Part shown: positions 19,347 through 28,368 of the stretch, one piece after another
Layout of the letters: each line of letters starts with the position of its first letter
Numbering within the stretch: the stretch's first letter is position 1
Source of the DNA: Vibrio atlanticus
Lineage (GTDB): Bacteria > Pseudomonadota > Gammaproteobacteria > Enterobacterales > Vibrionaceae
Length of the DNA: 64,000 nucleotides
Assembly: GCF_024347315.1 (NCBI RefSeq)
Contig: NZ_AP025460.1
Coordinates: forward strand, 2,232,001 to 2,296,000
Direction of reading: 5' to 3'
Made by a program: the position numbers and the translations under genes
The notes under the pieces: model-generated
Database searches by the model: none
Told to the model about the DNA's origin: nothing
The model's input: only the letters and a program-made list of their open reading frames with translations

Positions 19347-20141
19347 ATGCAAGACGTTATTGATATATCTTGGTGGCAGTTATTGTTCTTCAGCTCACTT
19401 CTCTTGCTACCCATTACCATCAACCACAAGTTAAAACTCGGCCTTGGTAAAGAGGCTTCTGTCAGCATAATCCGTATGGTTATTCAGCTATTTCTAGTGG
19501 GACTTTACCTAGAATACTTGTTCACCTTAAATAGCTTATGGGTCAATTTACTGTGGCTATTTGCAATGATCATCGTTGGGGCAAGCTCAATTGTTGAAAA
19601 ATCTAGGCTCCCCAAAAACCTACTTTTAGCTCCTATAGCCGTTAGCCTTGCTGTAACTTGTGTACCTATTGTCTTGTTTATCTGCTTTTTCATCATTAAA
19701 CCGACACCGGTTTTTAACGCACAGTACCTTATCCCTATTGCAGGGATGCTGTTAGGTAATAGCTTAAGCAGTAATATCGTGGCATTGCAGAATTTGTTTG
19801 GGGCTTTTGAAACGCAGAAATCAGAGTACGAAGCGGCTATCGCTTTGGGCGCGTCTCCTTCCTATGCAGCCGCGCCTTTTGTTCGTAATGCGATACAGAA
19901 AGCGATGTCACCAATTATGGCCTCTATGGCAACTACAGGCTTAGTCACGCTACCGGGAATGATGACAGGACAGATCTTAGGTGGTGCATCACCAATGATC
20001 GCGATTAAGTATCAGTTGATGATCATGTTAGCTATCTTCGTGATGATGAGCTGCTCTTTAGCACTTGCACTTCAGCTCTCATTGAAGACATCTCTTACTA
20101 AAGAAGGCCGAGTTCTCGCGCAAATACAGCCTTCGAAATAG
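19347..20141 (+). CDS. fetB: UPF0014 membrane protein, FetB-type iron exporter permease without adjacent fetA
   Basis: Polytopic inner-membrane protein (264 residues, seven predicted helices) of the UPF0014/FetB family. In E. coli it pairs with the ATPase FetA to export iron and improve resistance to oxidative stress. Conserved stretches include KLGLGKEASVSIIRMVIQLF, the loop EYEAAIALGASPSYAA, and TTGLVTLPGMMTGQILGG. No ATPase gene is next to it on either side, so the partner must be encoded elsewhere or the protein works differently here. Start at 19347 follows AAAGGA. Confidence 0.8.
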   Translation: MQDVIDISWWQLLFFSSLLLLPITINHKLKLGLGKEASVSIIRMVIQLFLVGLYLEYLFTLNSLWVNLLWLFAMIIVGASSIVEKSRLPKNLLLAPIAVSLAVTCVPIVLFICFFIIKPTPVFNAQYLIPIAGMLLGNSLSSNIVALQNLFGAFETQKSEYEAAIALGASPSYAAAPFVRNAIQKAMSPIMASMATTGLVTLPGMMTGQILGGASPMIAIKYQLMIMLAIFVMMSCSLALALQLSLKTSLTKEGRVLAQIQPSK

Positions 20142-20188
20142 CCTCCCTACTCCACTTAGATCTGGTTACTCACTGAATTTGAGACAGG

Positions 20189-20215
20189 TTATCCACAGAA
20201 ATTGTGGATAACCAA
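20189..20215. repeat. Inverted repeat made of two DnaA-box sequences
   Basis: GGTTATCCACA and its exact complement flank a 5-base spacer, so two perfect DnaA consensus boxes (TTATCCACA) face each other. The hairpin is about 50 bases after the fetB stop and is followed by TTTTTT after a gap, so a terminator role is also possible. Confidence 0.55.
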
Positions 20216-20371
20216 ATCAATATAGATCCTTTTTTGTCCATTCCCACTTAGGGAAAGATCATTACCTTTGATCTTTGGTTGTTTTCAAAGACATATACAC
20301 ACACGGTGATCATCGCTATTGAGCGTTCACATGATAATTTAAGAAATGAATAAGTAGGTTTTCCACAAATA

Positions 20372-20399
20372 AAAACGGCCTGCAATGCAGGCCGTCTTG
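20372..20399. terminator. Terminator, probably for focA
   Basis: Strong hairpin ACGGCCTGCA / TGCAGGCCGT with an A-run on its left side, which becomes a U-run for minus-strand transcripts. It lies about 125 bases past the focA stop. Confidence 0.65.
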
Positions 20400-20524
20400 T
20401 AAATGTCATAAGTCAGTTCAGTGTTTTCACTGAGTCCAAGTTACCCAGTTAACTCGTAAACTGGATTAACCGCGTAATCGGAATTAATCACGAAACCTTT
20501 GCTTGGTGGATCACGCCACCCTTA

Positions 20525-21367
20525 TTAGTCACGTAGGTAGATCAACCAGTACCACATACCAACAAAGATACCGCCACCAATGATGTTACCTATAGTAACG
20601 GGCAGCAAGTTGTTCATCAGAAAGTCCATCATGTTCAGGTCAACGTAATCCGCAGGGTTAGCGCCCGTCATTGTCCAGAATTCAGCAGGAGCAAATGTTT
20701 TAATGCCGATAGCTAAAGGGACTTGGAACATATTCGCAATACAGTGCTCGAAACCAGCTGATACGAACATCGCAACAGGTAAAATCATTACCGCGATTTT
20801 GTCGGTAAGTGTACGTCCACTAAACGTCATCCATACCGCGATACAAACCAATACATTACACATGATACCAAGCGCGATAGCTTGGATAAAATCATGGTGC
20901 ATCTTGTGTTGGGAAATCGCCATTGCATTTAAACCAACCTGGCCATGGTCAAACATGTACTGTTTAGTCAGAAGCATACATGCCACCAGCAACAATGCGC
21001 CAATCAAGTTACCTACATAAACCGTAGCCCAGTTCTTGACGAGCGTGCGCCAAGTAATTTTACCACTTGCACGAGCAACCAGAGTAAGCACCGAACTGGT
21101 AAATAACTCACCACCGGTAACAACAACGAGAATTAAGCCCAGGCTAAATGCAAGGCCACCTAATAGGCGAGTAATACCCCAAGGCAAATCACCAGCACCG
21201 GTCGTTACGATGGTGTAGAACACAAACGCAATACCGATATGGATGCCAGCTGAAATCGCTAGGAGAAAAGATTTGATTGGATCTTTAGTTGCTTTACCTA
21301 CGCCAATATCTGCAGCGCGCTCAGCCATTTGTGGCGGTAATAATGAGTCAAATTGGTTTAGATTCAT
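20525..21367 (-). CDS. focA: FocA-family formate channel (formate/nitrite transporter family)
   Basis: Pentameric inner-membrane channel of the FNT family that moves formate and related monovalent anions. At 280 residues, with six membrane spans and FNT signatures (GGELFTSS at about residue 85; NVLVCIAVWMTFSGRTLTDK around 171-190; SAGFEHCIANMF near 203), it matches FocA best. No pflB lies beside it, unlike in E. coli. The gene has a long upstream region with an FNR-like site. FocA versus NirC assignment rests on overall resemblance and is less certain than the family. Confidence 0.82.
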   Translation of the reverse strand: MNLNQFDSLLPPQMAERAADIGVGKATKDPIKSFLLAISAGIHIGIAFVFYTIVTTGAGDLPWGITRLLGGLAFSLGLILVVVTGGELFTSSVLTLVARASGKITWRTLVKNWATVYVGNLIGALLLVACMLLTKQYMFDHGQVGLNAMAISQHKMHHDFIQAIALGIMCNVLVCIAVWMTFSGRTLTDKIAVMILPVAMFVSAGFEHCIANMFQVPLAIGIKTFAPAEFWTMTGANPADYVDLNMMDFLMNNLLPVTIGNIIGGGIFVGMWYWLIYLRD

Positions 21368-21652
21368 GATGATTTACATTTTGAAACATGTCGTCGGGAG
21401 CGCGATAATCCTCTCTTTCATTTCTGAATTCAAGAGCTATTTTAAGCTCGAATTTCCTTCAACAACTAAGAAAACGCCAAACCTTCAATGATATTGAAAT
21501 TTCTTACGACTTTAGTAGTAAAAAGAAAACTCTGATGAATGAAAAATTACCAACGATAAAAACAACACATCTATAAATATCAACAAGTTACGTTAAAACC
21601 ATAAGAATGACGTACACTATAGCCGTGTTTTGAGAGCTTTTCTTTTCAGATT

Positions 21653-21666
21653 TTGACATAGATCAA
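21653..21666. promoter_or_regulatory. FNR-like binding site upstream of focA
   Basis: TTGACATAGATCAA matches the FNR consensus TTGAT-N4-ATCAA at nine of ten positions. It lies about 290 bases before the focA ATG with no gene between. Anaerobic induction of a formate channel would make sense, but the distance is unusual. Confidence 0.45.
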
Positions 21667-21673
21667 CAGAACG

Positions 21674-21700
21674 TAAAAAAGCGCCCTGAGGCGCTTTTAA
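21674..21700 (-). terminator. Terminator of the coiled-coil lipoprotein gene
   Basis: Hairpin AAAAGCGCC / GGCGCTTTT with a short loop, 30 bases after the stop codon of the lipoprotein gene. Confidence 0.75.
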
Positions 21701-21729
21701 GTCAGTCACAAATAAAGACATTGGTTATG

Positions 21730-23034
21730 CTAAACCGAAGGTTCAATCACTTCTTCTGATGATAGTTCTAGAGCCGGGTTCTCTAGATTTGTTTCAATAC
21801 TCGGCGAGATCGCATCAGAATCACTTTCGTTGGCAACTTTACCACCTAAGCTTTTCAAACTATCGACTAGTTCTTCTAAGCTTTTTATGTGAGCATCGCT
21901 CTTCGTAATCTGCTCACCGAGCAACTCACTATGCTTGGTTGCTTCAGACAATTGCTGTGCTTGCTTCTGGTTTTCAGATTCCAGGTTAGCCAATTGCTCA
22001 GTCAAAGTTTCAATCTCTGACTTTAATAGCCCTGTCATGTCGGAGCTTTTTAACGCTTTAATACTCGCTACAATCTTTTGAGATTGCTGACGTAACCCAA
22101 CATCACGGTAATCTTCATCATTGACGATTTGTGAAATACTCAGTAGTTGGTTCTCTGCATTCAAAACCGACTGTTCGAACTTGTCGCCTTTTACACTCGC
22201 CAGCACTTTGACTTCATGAGCGACACTGCGCACGTGGTTCAATTCGAACTCCGCAGCGTGAACTGCGTCTTCAATGATCGACTTTTCACGGGGACTGGCT
22301 TTCACTTGGCTTTCTGCCAAAGCAATTTGAGATGCCGCTTTAGCAAACGTCAGTGGAACAACGTCATCGAAATCTTCATCTTCCAAGAACTCCAACTCAT
22401 CCTTCAAAGGTTCGATGTACTTCTTGTGGGCCACTTTAACTTCTAACAAACTCGCGTTATTAAGAAACTCTACCTGTGCTTCCTGAGCATCTTCAAGTTC
22501 GTCGACCAGCACATACTCAAACAGTTCGCTGTATTCTGAATACAAGCGCTTGTAGCTCGATGCAAACATAGTGTCGGCACCAAGAAACTTTAAGTAATCC
22601 ATTTGCACTATCGAGTCGGCTAATACTCTGTCAGCCTTTTCCTTTAGCACTAAGATCGAGTCATAATTTGATCGAATCAACGCAATTTTTTCATCAAAGG
22701 CTTCAGCGTAAGTTAGTGTAGAAAAAATCGAGTAACTCTTGGTTAACCGTGTTTGATCTTTCACTAAGTCCGCATAAATGCTTTCAGCATCATCCCAAGC
22801 GTCTAGTAGTTCATTGTAATTCTCTGGAGCATAGAGAGACAATTGAGCGTGTTCTTCAAGCTTAGCCTCCCACTCGGAGTAAACACTTTGGACAGACTGA
22901 AATGAACGGACCTCTACTGTTGATTCATTGTCATTTGTGGTTTGGTTCGCGCCTGTCTGCTCTGAGGGTGTACTTTGACAACCTGAGATAGCAAATAGCA
23001 TACTGATCGTTAATGCTACTTTGTTCACTCTCAC
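21730..23034 (-). CDS. Coiled-coil lipoprotein of unknown function
   Basis: Predicted lipoprotein of 434 residues: signal peptide with lipobox AISGC (Cys about residue 19), a low-complexity linker, then almost entirely acidic helices. The segment at about residues 345-395 (SEIETLTEQLANLESENQKQ and following) is a strong coiled coil. There is no enzymatic motif. It could be an envelope structural or scaffolding protein, but I do not recognise a named family. It is monocistronic with its own terminator. Confidence 0.65.
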   Translation of the reverse strand: MRVNKVALTISMLFAISGCQSTPSEQTGANQTTNDNESTVEVRSFQSVQSVYSEWEAKLEEHAQLSLYAPENYNELLDAWDDAESIYADLVKDQTRLTKSYSIFSTLTYAEAFDEKIALIRSNYDSILVLKEKADRVLADSIVQMDYLKFLGADTMFASSYKRLYSEYSELFEYVLVDELEDAQEAQVEFLNNASLLEVKVAHKKYIEPLKDELEFLEDEDFDDVVPLTFAKAASQIALAESQVKASPREKSIIEDAVHAAEFELNHVRSVAHEVKVLASVKGDKFEQSVLNAENQLLSISQIVNDEDYRDVGLRQQSQKIVASIKALKSSDMTGLLKSEIETLTEQLANLESENQKQAQQLSEATKHSELLGEQITKSDAHIKSLEELVDSLKSLGGKVANESDSDAISPSIETNLENPALELSSEEVIEPSV

Positions 23035-23293
23035 TGATGCGTTTCCTTTTTATACAATATTAGCTGGATGCAATATATTTCTAGTAACACAATATATTAC
23101 AACCACTTCCCAATAAACATCGTTCAGAATTTAAGTGGCTGCAAATCACGCAATCTAACTAAAATAAACCCACCATACGACGATTAATCATTCAATTTGG
23201 TATCACTTATCAATTCTATTTATTTGCTATTGCTTGAGCCGTGAATGCGCACTAAGGTGAAGGTAGAGAACGTTATGAATATATAGGTTAATT

Positions 23294-23524
23294 ATGAAGT
23301 ACAACGCTGAACATATTGCTGATTTAAACCTCCTTCTTCAATTTGATGTAAGTAGCGCCGCTACTGGAATTAAAGTTCATCAAGAGGCTGCTCAAGAAAC
23401 TCAAGACGCTGTTAAGCGCCTATTCGAAAAGAATCTTTGCACTCAGCCAGACGGTGGTTACCTAACAGATGAAGGTATCCAGATGGCAGAGCGCGCAGAC
23501 AAGTTACTTCGCGTACTGAACTAA
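23294..23524 (+). CDS. TIGR02647-type small conserved protein
   Basis: Compact 76-residue cytoplasmic protein. Its middle and end (AAQETQDAVKRLFEKNL, then GGYLTDEGIQMAERADKLLR) look like a winged-helix fold, and the whole matches what I know as the TIGR02647 family, annotated only as a possible DNA-binding protein. It is monocistronic with a strong terminator. Confidence 0.75.
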   Translation: MKYNAEHIADLNLLLQFDVSSAATGIKVHQEAAQETQDAVKRLFEKNLCTQPDGGYLTDEGIQMAERADKLLRVLN

Positions 23525-23541
23525 AACTCCACGGTTCTAGT

Positions 23542-23575
23542 AAAAACTCCACTCGCTTCGGCCGTGGAGTTTTTC
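23542..23575 (+). terminator. Terminator of the TIGR02647 gene
   Basis: Stem AAAAACTCCAC / GTGGAGTTTTT, starting 18 bases after the stop codon. Confidence 0.85.
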
Positions 23576-23638
23576 CATTTTTGGCCAAAGGTTTGTTAGG
23601 CTTATTGTAAATTCGTCATTTGCAGTTGTGAGGAACAC

Positions 23639-24493
23639 ATGGCTTCTATATTTATTGTTGGTGCAGGATGGGTCGGTGCACCTTTATCTGAACATTTAGA
23701 AAAACATGGTAACCAAGTTGTGGTCACGAAAACGACCCAAGCAGGTGCAGACGCTGTTGGGAACAAACGAGTTCCATGTGAAGTGTTTAGTTTTGACTCA
23801 TCAAAGCCAGATGAGACAATCGGTGAACTCTATTCGTTGTTACTCGAAAACAACACTGAGATAGTGATTGGTAGCTTCCCTCCAGGCTTTAGAAAGGGAG
23901 CAGGACAAGAGTACGCCGACTACTGGCAGCAACTCACCAATGCATGTCAAAAGGCCAACGTTAAGAAGCTCATAATGGTCAGTTCAACAACCGTATACCC
24001 AACTAAACCTGGCGTGTTGAACGAACTGGATGCTTCACTCCCCCTTTCAACCTCAGGCAACGAGCTCGCGTCTTCATTTTCCGATAACGCGCGTGTTATG
24101 CTGCAAGCGGAACAGTCAGTGATTAATTCTGGCATCGACTACACCATTCTTCGCTTTAGTGGATTGATTGGTCCGAACCGTCACCCATCGAGGTTTGCAA
24201 GTAAATTGAAGCAAGTGAGCACTCAAGCTCCTGCCAACATGCTTCACCTTAACGACGCGATTGGCGCAGTCGATTTCGCTATCAGTCAACTGCACAACGA
24301 AGTGGTCAACGTCACCACTCCGAATACTGTGAGCAAAGCAGAGTTCTATGCCGCAGCACTAAAAAGTGCCAATAGCAGCGAACCACTTCCCCCTCTTGTC
24401 GATACGCCGGACAAACTGATCTCGTCGAAAAAGATTCTCGACTTAGGTTACTCGTTTAAATTCGAATCCACACTGGACGCACTTCATGACTGA
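23639..24493 (+). CDS. NAD(P)-binding epimerase-like protein (YeeZ type)
   Basis: Short-chain dehydrogenase/epimerase-like protein of 284 residues. The N-terminus has a Rossmann glycine motif (IVGAGWVGAPL), and the middle has the stretch KLIMVSSTTVYPTKPGVLNE, like the catalytic Ser/Thr and Tyr region of extended SDR proteins. E. coli YeeZ is the nearest named relative. Substrate is unknown. It overlaps the next gene by 8 bases, so the two are co-translated. Confidence 0.7.
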   Translation: MASIFIVGAGWVGAPLSEHLEKHGNQVVVTKTTQAGADAVGNKRVPCEVFSFDSSKPDETIGELYSLLLENNTEIVIGSFPPGFRKGAGQEYADYWQQLTNACQKANVKKLIMVSSTTVYPTKPGVLNELDASLPLSTSGNELASSFSDNARVMLQAEQSVINSGIDYTILRFSGLIGPNRHPSRFASKLKQVSTQAPANMLHLNDAIGAVDFAISQLHNEVVNVTTPNTVSKAEFYAAALKSANSSEPLPPLVDTPDKLISSKKILDLGYSFKFESTLDALHD

Positions 24494-25151
24494 GCAATCT
24501 ACAGCTAAGAGAAATCCCAATATAAAACTGCATCGCTCAGTCGACACCCTTTGGAACTTTATGTCTATGGGTCACAAGGTTACGCCTTCAGACTGTATTT
24601 TTGTATTGTGTAGCAACGATACTCGCGTCGCTGAATATGCAGCCGAGCTTTATCACCAAAAGATAGCGCCTTACATCGTTTTTTCTGGTGGTGTGGGACG
24701 TTTTACAGAAGGAAGCTTTGAGCGTTCAGAAGCAGAAACGTTCGCTTCTATCGCACGAGACTGTGGTGTGCCTGACTTAGACATTATCATTGAGAAGCAC
24801 GCGACAAACACTGGGGAAAATGTACGGCTTACCTACGAGCTACTGGATCAGCGAGGATTATCACCTAAACGGCTGACCCTAGTTCAGAAGCCCTTTATGG
24901 AGAAACGCACTTACGCAACGTTCTGTAAGCAATGGCCTGACGAAACTTCCGAGATAACAGTGACATCACGATGGCAGAATTGGGATGATTACTTTAACGA
25001 AGAGTTGCCGTTAGACATGGTGTTAGGTGCATTGATTGCTGATTATGAGCGAATCAAATCCTACCCCGCTCAGGGCTTTCAAATTGAGATGCCGACCCCT
25101 GACGACGTTGACCATGCCTATCAAGCATTAAAGAGGCTCGGTTTCGAATAA
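24486..25151 (+). CDS. YdcF-family (DUF218) protein
   Basis: The 221-residue protein is of the DUF218/YdcF family, whose members bind nucleotide-like ligands. Recognisable are CIFVLCSNDTRVAEYAAELY, the glycine loop YIVFSGGVGRFTEG (about residue 77), and ATNTGENVRLTYELL, a conserved motif of the family. Unlike SanA-type relatives it has no membrane anchor, so it is probably cytoplasmic. It is the downstream partner of the YeeZ-like gene. Confidence 0.75.
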   Translation: MTEQSTAKRNPNIKLHRSVDTLWNFMSMGHKVTPSDCIFVLCSNDTRVAEYAAELYHQKIAPYIVFSGGVGRFTEGSFERSEAETFASIARDCGVPDLDIIIEKHATNTGENVRLTYELLDQRGLSPKRLTLVQKPFMEKRTYATFCKQWPDETSEITVTSRWQNWDDYFNEELPLDMVLGALIADYERIKSYPAQGFQIEMPTPDDVDHAYQALKRLGFE

Positions 25152-25198
25152 AGCAAAAGATCGACTAAGAATAAAATAGAAGCTCGGCTCAATAAACA

Positions 25199-25226
25199 AA
25201 AACGGTGACACTAGGTCACCGTTTTC
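25199..25226. terminator. Bidirectional terminator between ydcF-like gene and tdk
   Basis: AAAACGGTGACC-type stem (ACGGTGAC / GTCACCGT) with A-run and T-run on its two sides, between converging genes. Confidence 0.75.
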
Positions 25227-25271
25227 TAATTTGAACGCTATTGGTTTTAGCAATGCCGACTTGTAGGCTGC

Positions 25272-25850
25272 TTATTTACCTAACGCTTCTTTATAATGTA
25301 AACGGCAAGCCGAAACATATTGGTCATTGCCACCAATAGCGACTTGGTCACCTTCAGCAATTGCCACACCGTGCTCATCTGTACGGATCACCATATTGGC
25401 CTTACGGCCACAGTGGCAAATTGTTTTAAGTTCTACTAATTTGTCAGCCCAAGACAACAAGTAGCGGCTACCTTCAAACAGTTCACCCAAGAAGTCAGTG
25501 CGCAAACCGTAACAAAGTACAGGGATGTGCAGCTTATCAACCACTTCTGTTAGTTGGTAAACCTGCTCTTTCGACAAAAACTGACACTCATCGATCAATA
25601 CACAATGACGCTTTTCTTCTTCGTTGAGTTTTTGAATTGCCTCAAACATATTGGTGTCGTTTTTAAACAGTTGAGCTTCAGATTGAAGACCAATTCGTGA
25701 ACTCACTTTACCGATACCATAGCGATTATCTAATGCAGCCGTAAAGATCACTGGTGTCATACCACGTTCTTGGTAGTTGAATGAAGATTGAAGAAGCGTT
25801 GTTGATTTACCCGCGTTCATTGCCGAGTAATAAAAATACATCTGAGCCAC
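25272..25850 (-). CDS. tdk: Thymidine kinase
   Basis: Phosphorylates thymidine to dTMP in the nucleotide salvage pathway. This is the type II (E. coli-like) enzyme: P-loop [13 protein letters not shown] at about residues 9-21, Walker B-like LIDECQFLS about residue 86, and zinc-binding cysteines in [12 protein letters not shown] (about 145) plus a C-terminal CRLH. Length 192 is normal. Monocistronic, between the cysS terminator and its own terminator. Confidence 0.96.
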   Translation of the reverse strand: MAQMYFYYSAMNAGKSTTLLQSSFNYQERGMTPVIFTAALDNRYGIGKVSSRIGLQSEAQLFKNDTNMFEAIQKLNEEEKRHCVLIDECQFLSKEQVYQLTEVVDKLHIPVLCYGLRTDFLGELFEGSRYLLSWADKLVELKTICHCGRKANMVIRTDEHGVAIAEGDQVAIGGNDQYVSACRLHYKEALGK

Positions 25851-25912
25851 AGAAATATTCCTGTTAATTAAAAGTTGAAGATAAAAAGGTGAAATTAGAG
25901 AATTTTTGCTAG

Positions 25913-25941
25913 AAAAAAGGGCTGAAAATCAGCCCTTTTTA
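25913..25941 (-). terminator. Terminator of cysS
   Basis: AAAAAAGGGCTGA / TCAGCCCTTTTT hairpin immediately after the cysS stop. Confidence 0.85.
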
Positions 25942-25947
25942 TCAGAT

Positions 25948-27333
25948 TTACTTACGACGCCAAGTCGTACCTTCTAGACCATCTTCCAGAACAATACCTA
26001 GCTCGTTCAGCTTATCACGTGCAAGATCGGCATTTGCCCAATCCTTCGAAGCGCGAGAGTCATTACGTAGCTTAATTAGGCCTTCGATTTCAGCGACTTC
26101 GTCATCGTTACCCGCTGCATCGCCTTGCAAGAAAGCTTCTGGATCTTGGTGAAGAATACCGATGATGTCTGCTAGTTCACGCATCAGCGCACCAAGTGCA
26201 CTTGCTTTTTCGATGCTTTCAGTCTTGATACGGTTGATTTCACGAGCCATTTCAAACAGCACTGAATAAGCTTCAGGTGTGTTGAAATCATCGTTCATCG
26301 CTGTAGAGAAACGAGTCACATACTCTTCACCACCAGCAGGGGCTGCTGTAACGTCTAGACCACGAAGTGATGTATAGAGACGTTCAAGTGATGCACGAGC
26401 CTGATTTAGGTTATCTTCGCTGTAGTTCAGTTGGCTACGGTAGTGACCAGACATCAGGAAGTAACGAACTGTCTCTGCATCGTAATGCTGAAGTACGTCA
26501 CGGATAGTGAAGAAGTTACCCAGTGACTTGGACATTTTTTCTCTGTCTACCATCACCATGCCACTGTGCATCCAAGTATTCACATACTGGGTGCCATGTG
26601 CACAGCAAGATTGTGCGATTTCGTTCTCGTGGTGCGGGAACTGTAGATCCGAACCACCACCATGAATATCGAAGTGATTGCCAAGAATAGACGAGTTCAT
26701 TGCTGAACATTCGATGTGCCAACCTGGACGACCTGGCCCCCATGGCGATTCCCACGTCGGCTCACCAGGCTTAGACATCTTCCAAAGAACAAAGTCTAAC
26801 GGGCTACGTTTTGCAGAATCGATGTCAACACGAGCACCCGCTTGAAGCTGCTCAAGATCTTGCTTAGAAAGCTTACCGTATTCGTCAAACTTCTTAACTT
26901 CGAACATCACGTCACCGTTGCTTGCAACGTAAGCAAAGCCACGTTGAATTAGCTTTTCTACTAACTCAATGATCTCTGTGATGAATTCAGTCGCACGAGG
27001 CTCGACATCTGGGCGTTTCATGTTCAATGCATCGAAGTCCGCGTGCATTTCACCGATCAGACGCTCAGTCAGAGAGTCACAAGACTCGCCGTTTTCATTA
27101 GCGCGCTTGATGATTTTGTCATCGATATCAGTGATATTACGAACGAAATTCAAATCGTAACCAAGGTAACGCAGGTAACGAGTTACCACGTCAAATGAAA
27201 CGAACGTACGGCCATGACCAATATGACAGAGATCGTATATGGTTACCCCACAGACATACATACCGACTTTGCCAGCTGTAATTGGTTTGAATTCCTCTTT
27301 CTGTCTTGTGAGCGTGTTATATATCTTCAGCAT
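25948..27333 (-). CDS. cysS: Cysteine--tRNA ligase
   Basis: Class I aminoacyl-tRNA synthetase charging tRNA-Cys. The 461-residue protein has the HIGH-type motif as HIGHGRTFV (about residues 37-45), the zinc-site cysteine in [10 protein letters not shown], the KMSKS loop ([10 protein letters not shown], about 268) and the DALR anticodon-binding C-terminus. Divergent from ppiB across a 190-base promoter region, an arrangement conserved in vibrios. Confidence 0.97.
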   Translation of the reverse strand: MLKIYNTLTRQKEEFKPITAGKVGMYVCGVTIYDLCHIGHGRTFVSFDVVTRYLRYLGYDLNFVRNITDIDDKIIKRANENGESCDSLTERLIGEMHADFDALNMKRPDVEPRATEFITEIIELVEKLIQRGFAYVASNGDVMFEVKKFDEYGKLSKQDLEQLQAGARVDIDSAKRSPLDFVLWKMSKPGEPTWESPWGPGRPGWHIECSAMNSSILGNHFDIHGGGSDLQFPHHENEIAQSCCAHGTQYVNTWMHSGMVMVDREKMSKSLGNFFTIRDVLQHYDAETVRYFLMSGHYRSQLNYSEDNLNQARASLERLYTSLRGLDVTAAPAGGEEYVTRFSTAMNDDFNTPEAYSVLFEMAREINRIKTESIEKASALGALMRELADIIGILHQDPEAFLQGDAAGNDDEVAEIEGLIKLRNDSRASKDWANADLARDKLNELGIVLEDGLEGTTWRRK

Positions 27334-27523
27334 GATCTCTATCTATTTTATGGATTAATCAAAAATAAGATCGCAGTATAACAAGTCATACCTTAATAGG
27401 TAATACCTTTCACCACCAAATCGGCTAAACTCCTTGTTATCTATTGACGATTTCGTATTTTGAAACTCAATCAAACTAGGCTAGAATCGCCTTTCATATT
27501 AAAAAGACAGTAAGGTAACAATC

Positions 27524-28018
27524 ATGATCATCCTTCACACAAATTTTGGTGACATCAAAGTTCAACTTAACGAAGAAAAAGCACCAGAAACAAGCGCAAA
27601 CTTCCTACAGTATTGCCGTGACGGTTTTTACGACAACACGCTATTCCACCGTGTTATCGATGGTTTCATGGTTCAAGGCGGCGGCATGACTTCTGGCCTT
27701 AAAGAAAAAACAACTCGCGCGACTATCAAGAACGAAGCAAACAACGGCCTAGCGAACAAAGTGGGTACGCTAGCAATGGCTCGTACTATGGAACCGCATT
27801 CAGCGAGCTCTCAGTTCTTCATCAACGTTAACGACAACTCTTTCCTAAACTTCCGTAGCGAAAGCCTAGACGGTTGGGGCTACTGTGTATTCGCAGAAGT
27901 TGTTGAAGGCATGGACATCGTAAACAAGATCAAAGGTGTTAGCACTGGTTCTATGGGTATGCACCAAGACGTACCTCTAGAAGAAGTGATCATCACTGGT
28001 ACTACAATCGAAGCTTAA
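27524..28018 (+). CDS. ppiB: Peptidyl-prolyl cis-trans isomerase B (cyclophilin)
   Basis: Cytoplasmic cyclophilin that speeds proline isomerisation in folding proteins. It is 164 residues with no signal peptide. Family motifs are [13 protein letters not shown] (about residues 44-56), [17 protein letters not shown] (with the catalytic-site Arg and Gln) and [12 protein letters not shown]. Its own terminator now lies beyond a transposon-like insertion before lpxH. Confidence 0.96.
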   Translation: MIILHTNFGDIKVQLNEEKAPETSANFLQYCRDGFYDNTLFHRVIDGFMVQGGGMTSGLKEKTTRATIKNEANNGLANKVGTLAMARTMEPHSASSQFFINVNDNSFLNFRSESLDGWGYCVFAEVVEGMDIVNKIKGVSTGSMGMHQDVPLEEVIITGTTIEA

Positions 28019-28033
28019 TTCATCGCTTTCGGT

Positions 28034-28301
28034 TAGGGCGTATTGACCTTTTGAGCTGATTTTTGCAGCGAGTTGCTGGGGATTTATACAAGGCAGAGGC
28101 TTTGATGTGTAGCTAGCCTACATGAGAAGCCGATAACGCAGTAAAAATGACCAGCAAACGCTGCCCAAAGGGTTCGGCTAAAAGCGTTTTACTCTTTGTT
28201 GAGGGAAATTTGCTTAGAGTGACTAGGCTGCTTATCCCTCGCCTCGATTAAAACGCTTTTATCTCGAACAAAATTTAACCGCCAAAGGTCAACACGCCCT
28301 A
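28034..28301. mobile_element. 268-bp MITE-like element with ends of the IS5-family element at 39081
   Basis: The ends read TAGGGCGTATTGACCTTT on the left and, as complement on the right, TAGGGCGTGTTGACCTTT: 17 of 18 identical. They also match the ends of the IS at 39081-39967 (TAGGGCGTGTTGATCTTT). There is no transposase inside. Internally GCAGCGAGTTGCTGG and CCAGCAAACGCTGC form a near-perfect stem. Flanking TA fits the target preference of IS427-like IS5 elements. It sits between ppiB and lpxH. Confidence 0.8.
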
Positions 28302-28337
28302 GTATTAATAATTGATGAGCCGATAAAATCAGGATAT

Positions 28338-28362
28338 AGGGAGCGAATCGCTCCCTTTTTTT
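28338..28362 (+). terminator. Terminator abutting the lpxH start
   Basis: AGGGAGCG-AAT-CGCTCCCT followed by seven T, ending six bases before the lpxH ATG. It was probably the ppiB terminator before the MITE separated the two. Confidence 0.8.
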
Positions 28363-28368
28363 AGACCT

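Larger units (their letters stand above)
20142..20524. other. Intergenic region between converging fetB and focA
   Basis: No gene seen. It contains an inverted pair of perfect DnaA-box sequences (20189-20215), a further near-match TTTTCCACA at about 20360, and the terminator at 20372-20399. Confidence 0.5.
21368..21729. other. Upstream region of focA
   Basis: No gene seen in 362 bases. It holds an FNR-like site and the terminator of the lipoprotein gene (both listed), and otherwise AT-rich sequence likely to carry the focA promoter. Confidence 0.5.

Noticed and set aside
20189..20400. Possible replication-control site (crtS-like) because of DnaA boxes and ATGATC-type motifs
   Set aside because: Known crtS lies in a different gene neighbourhood and no RctB-site array is evident.
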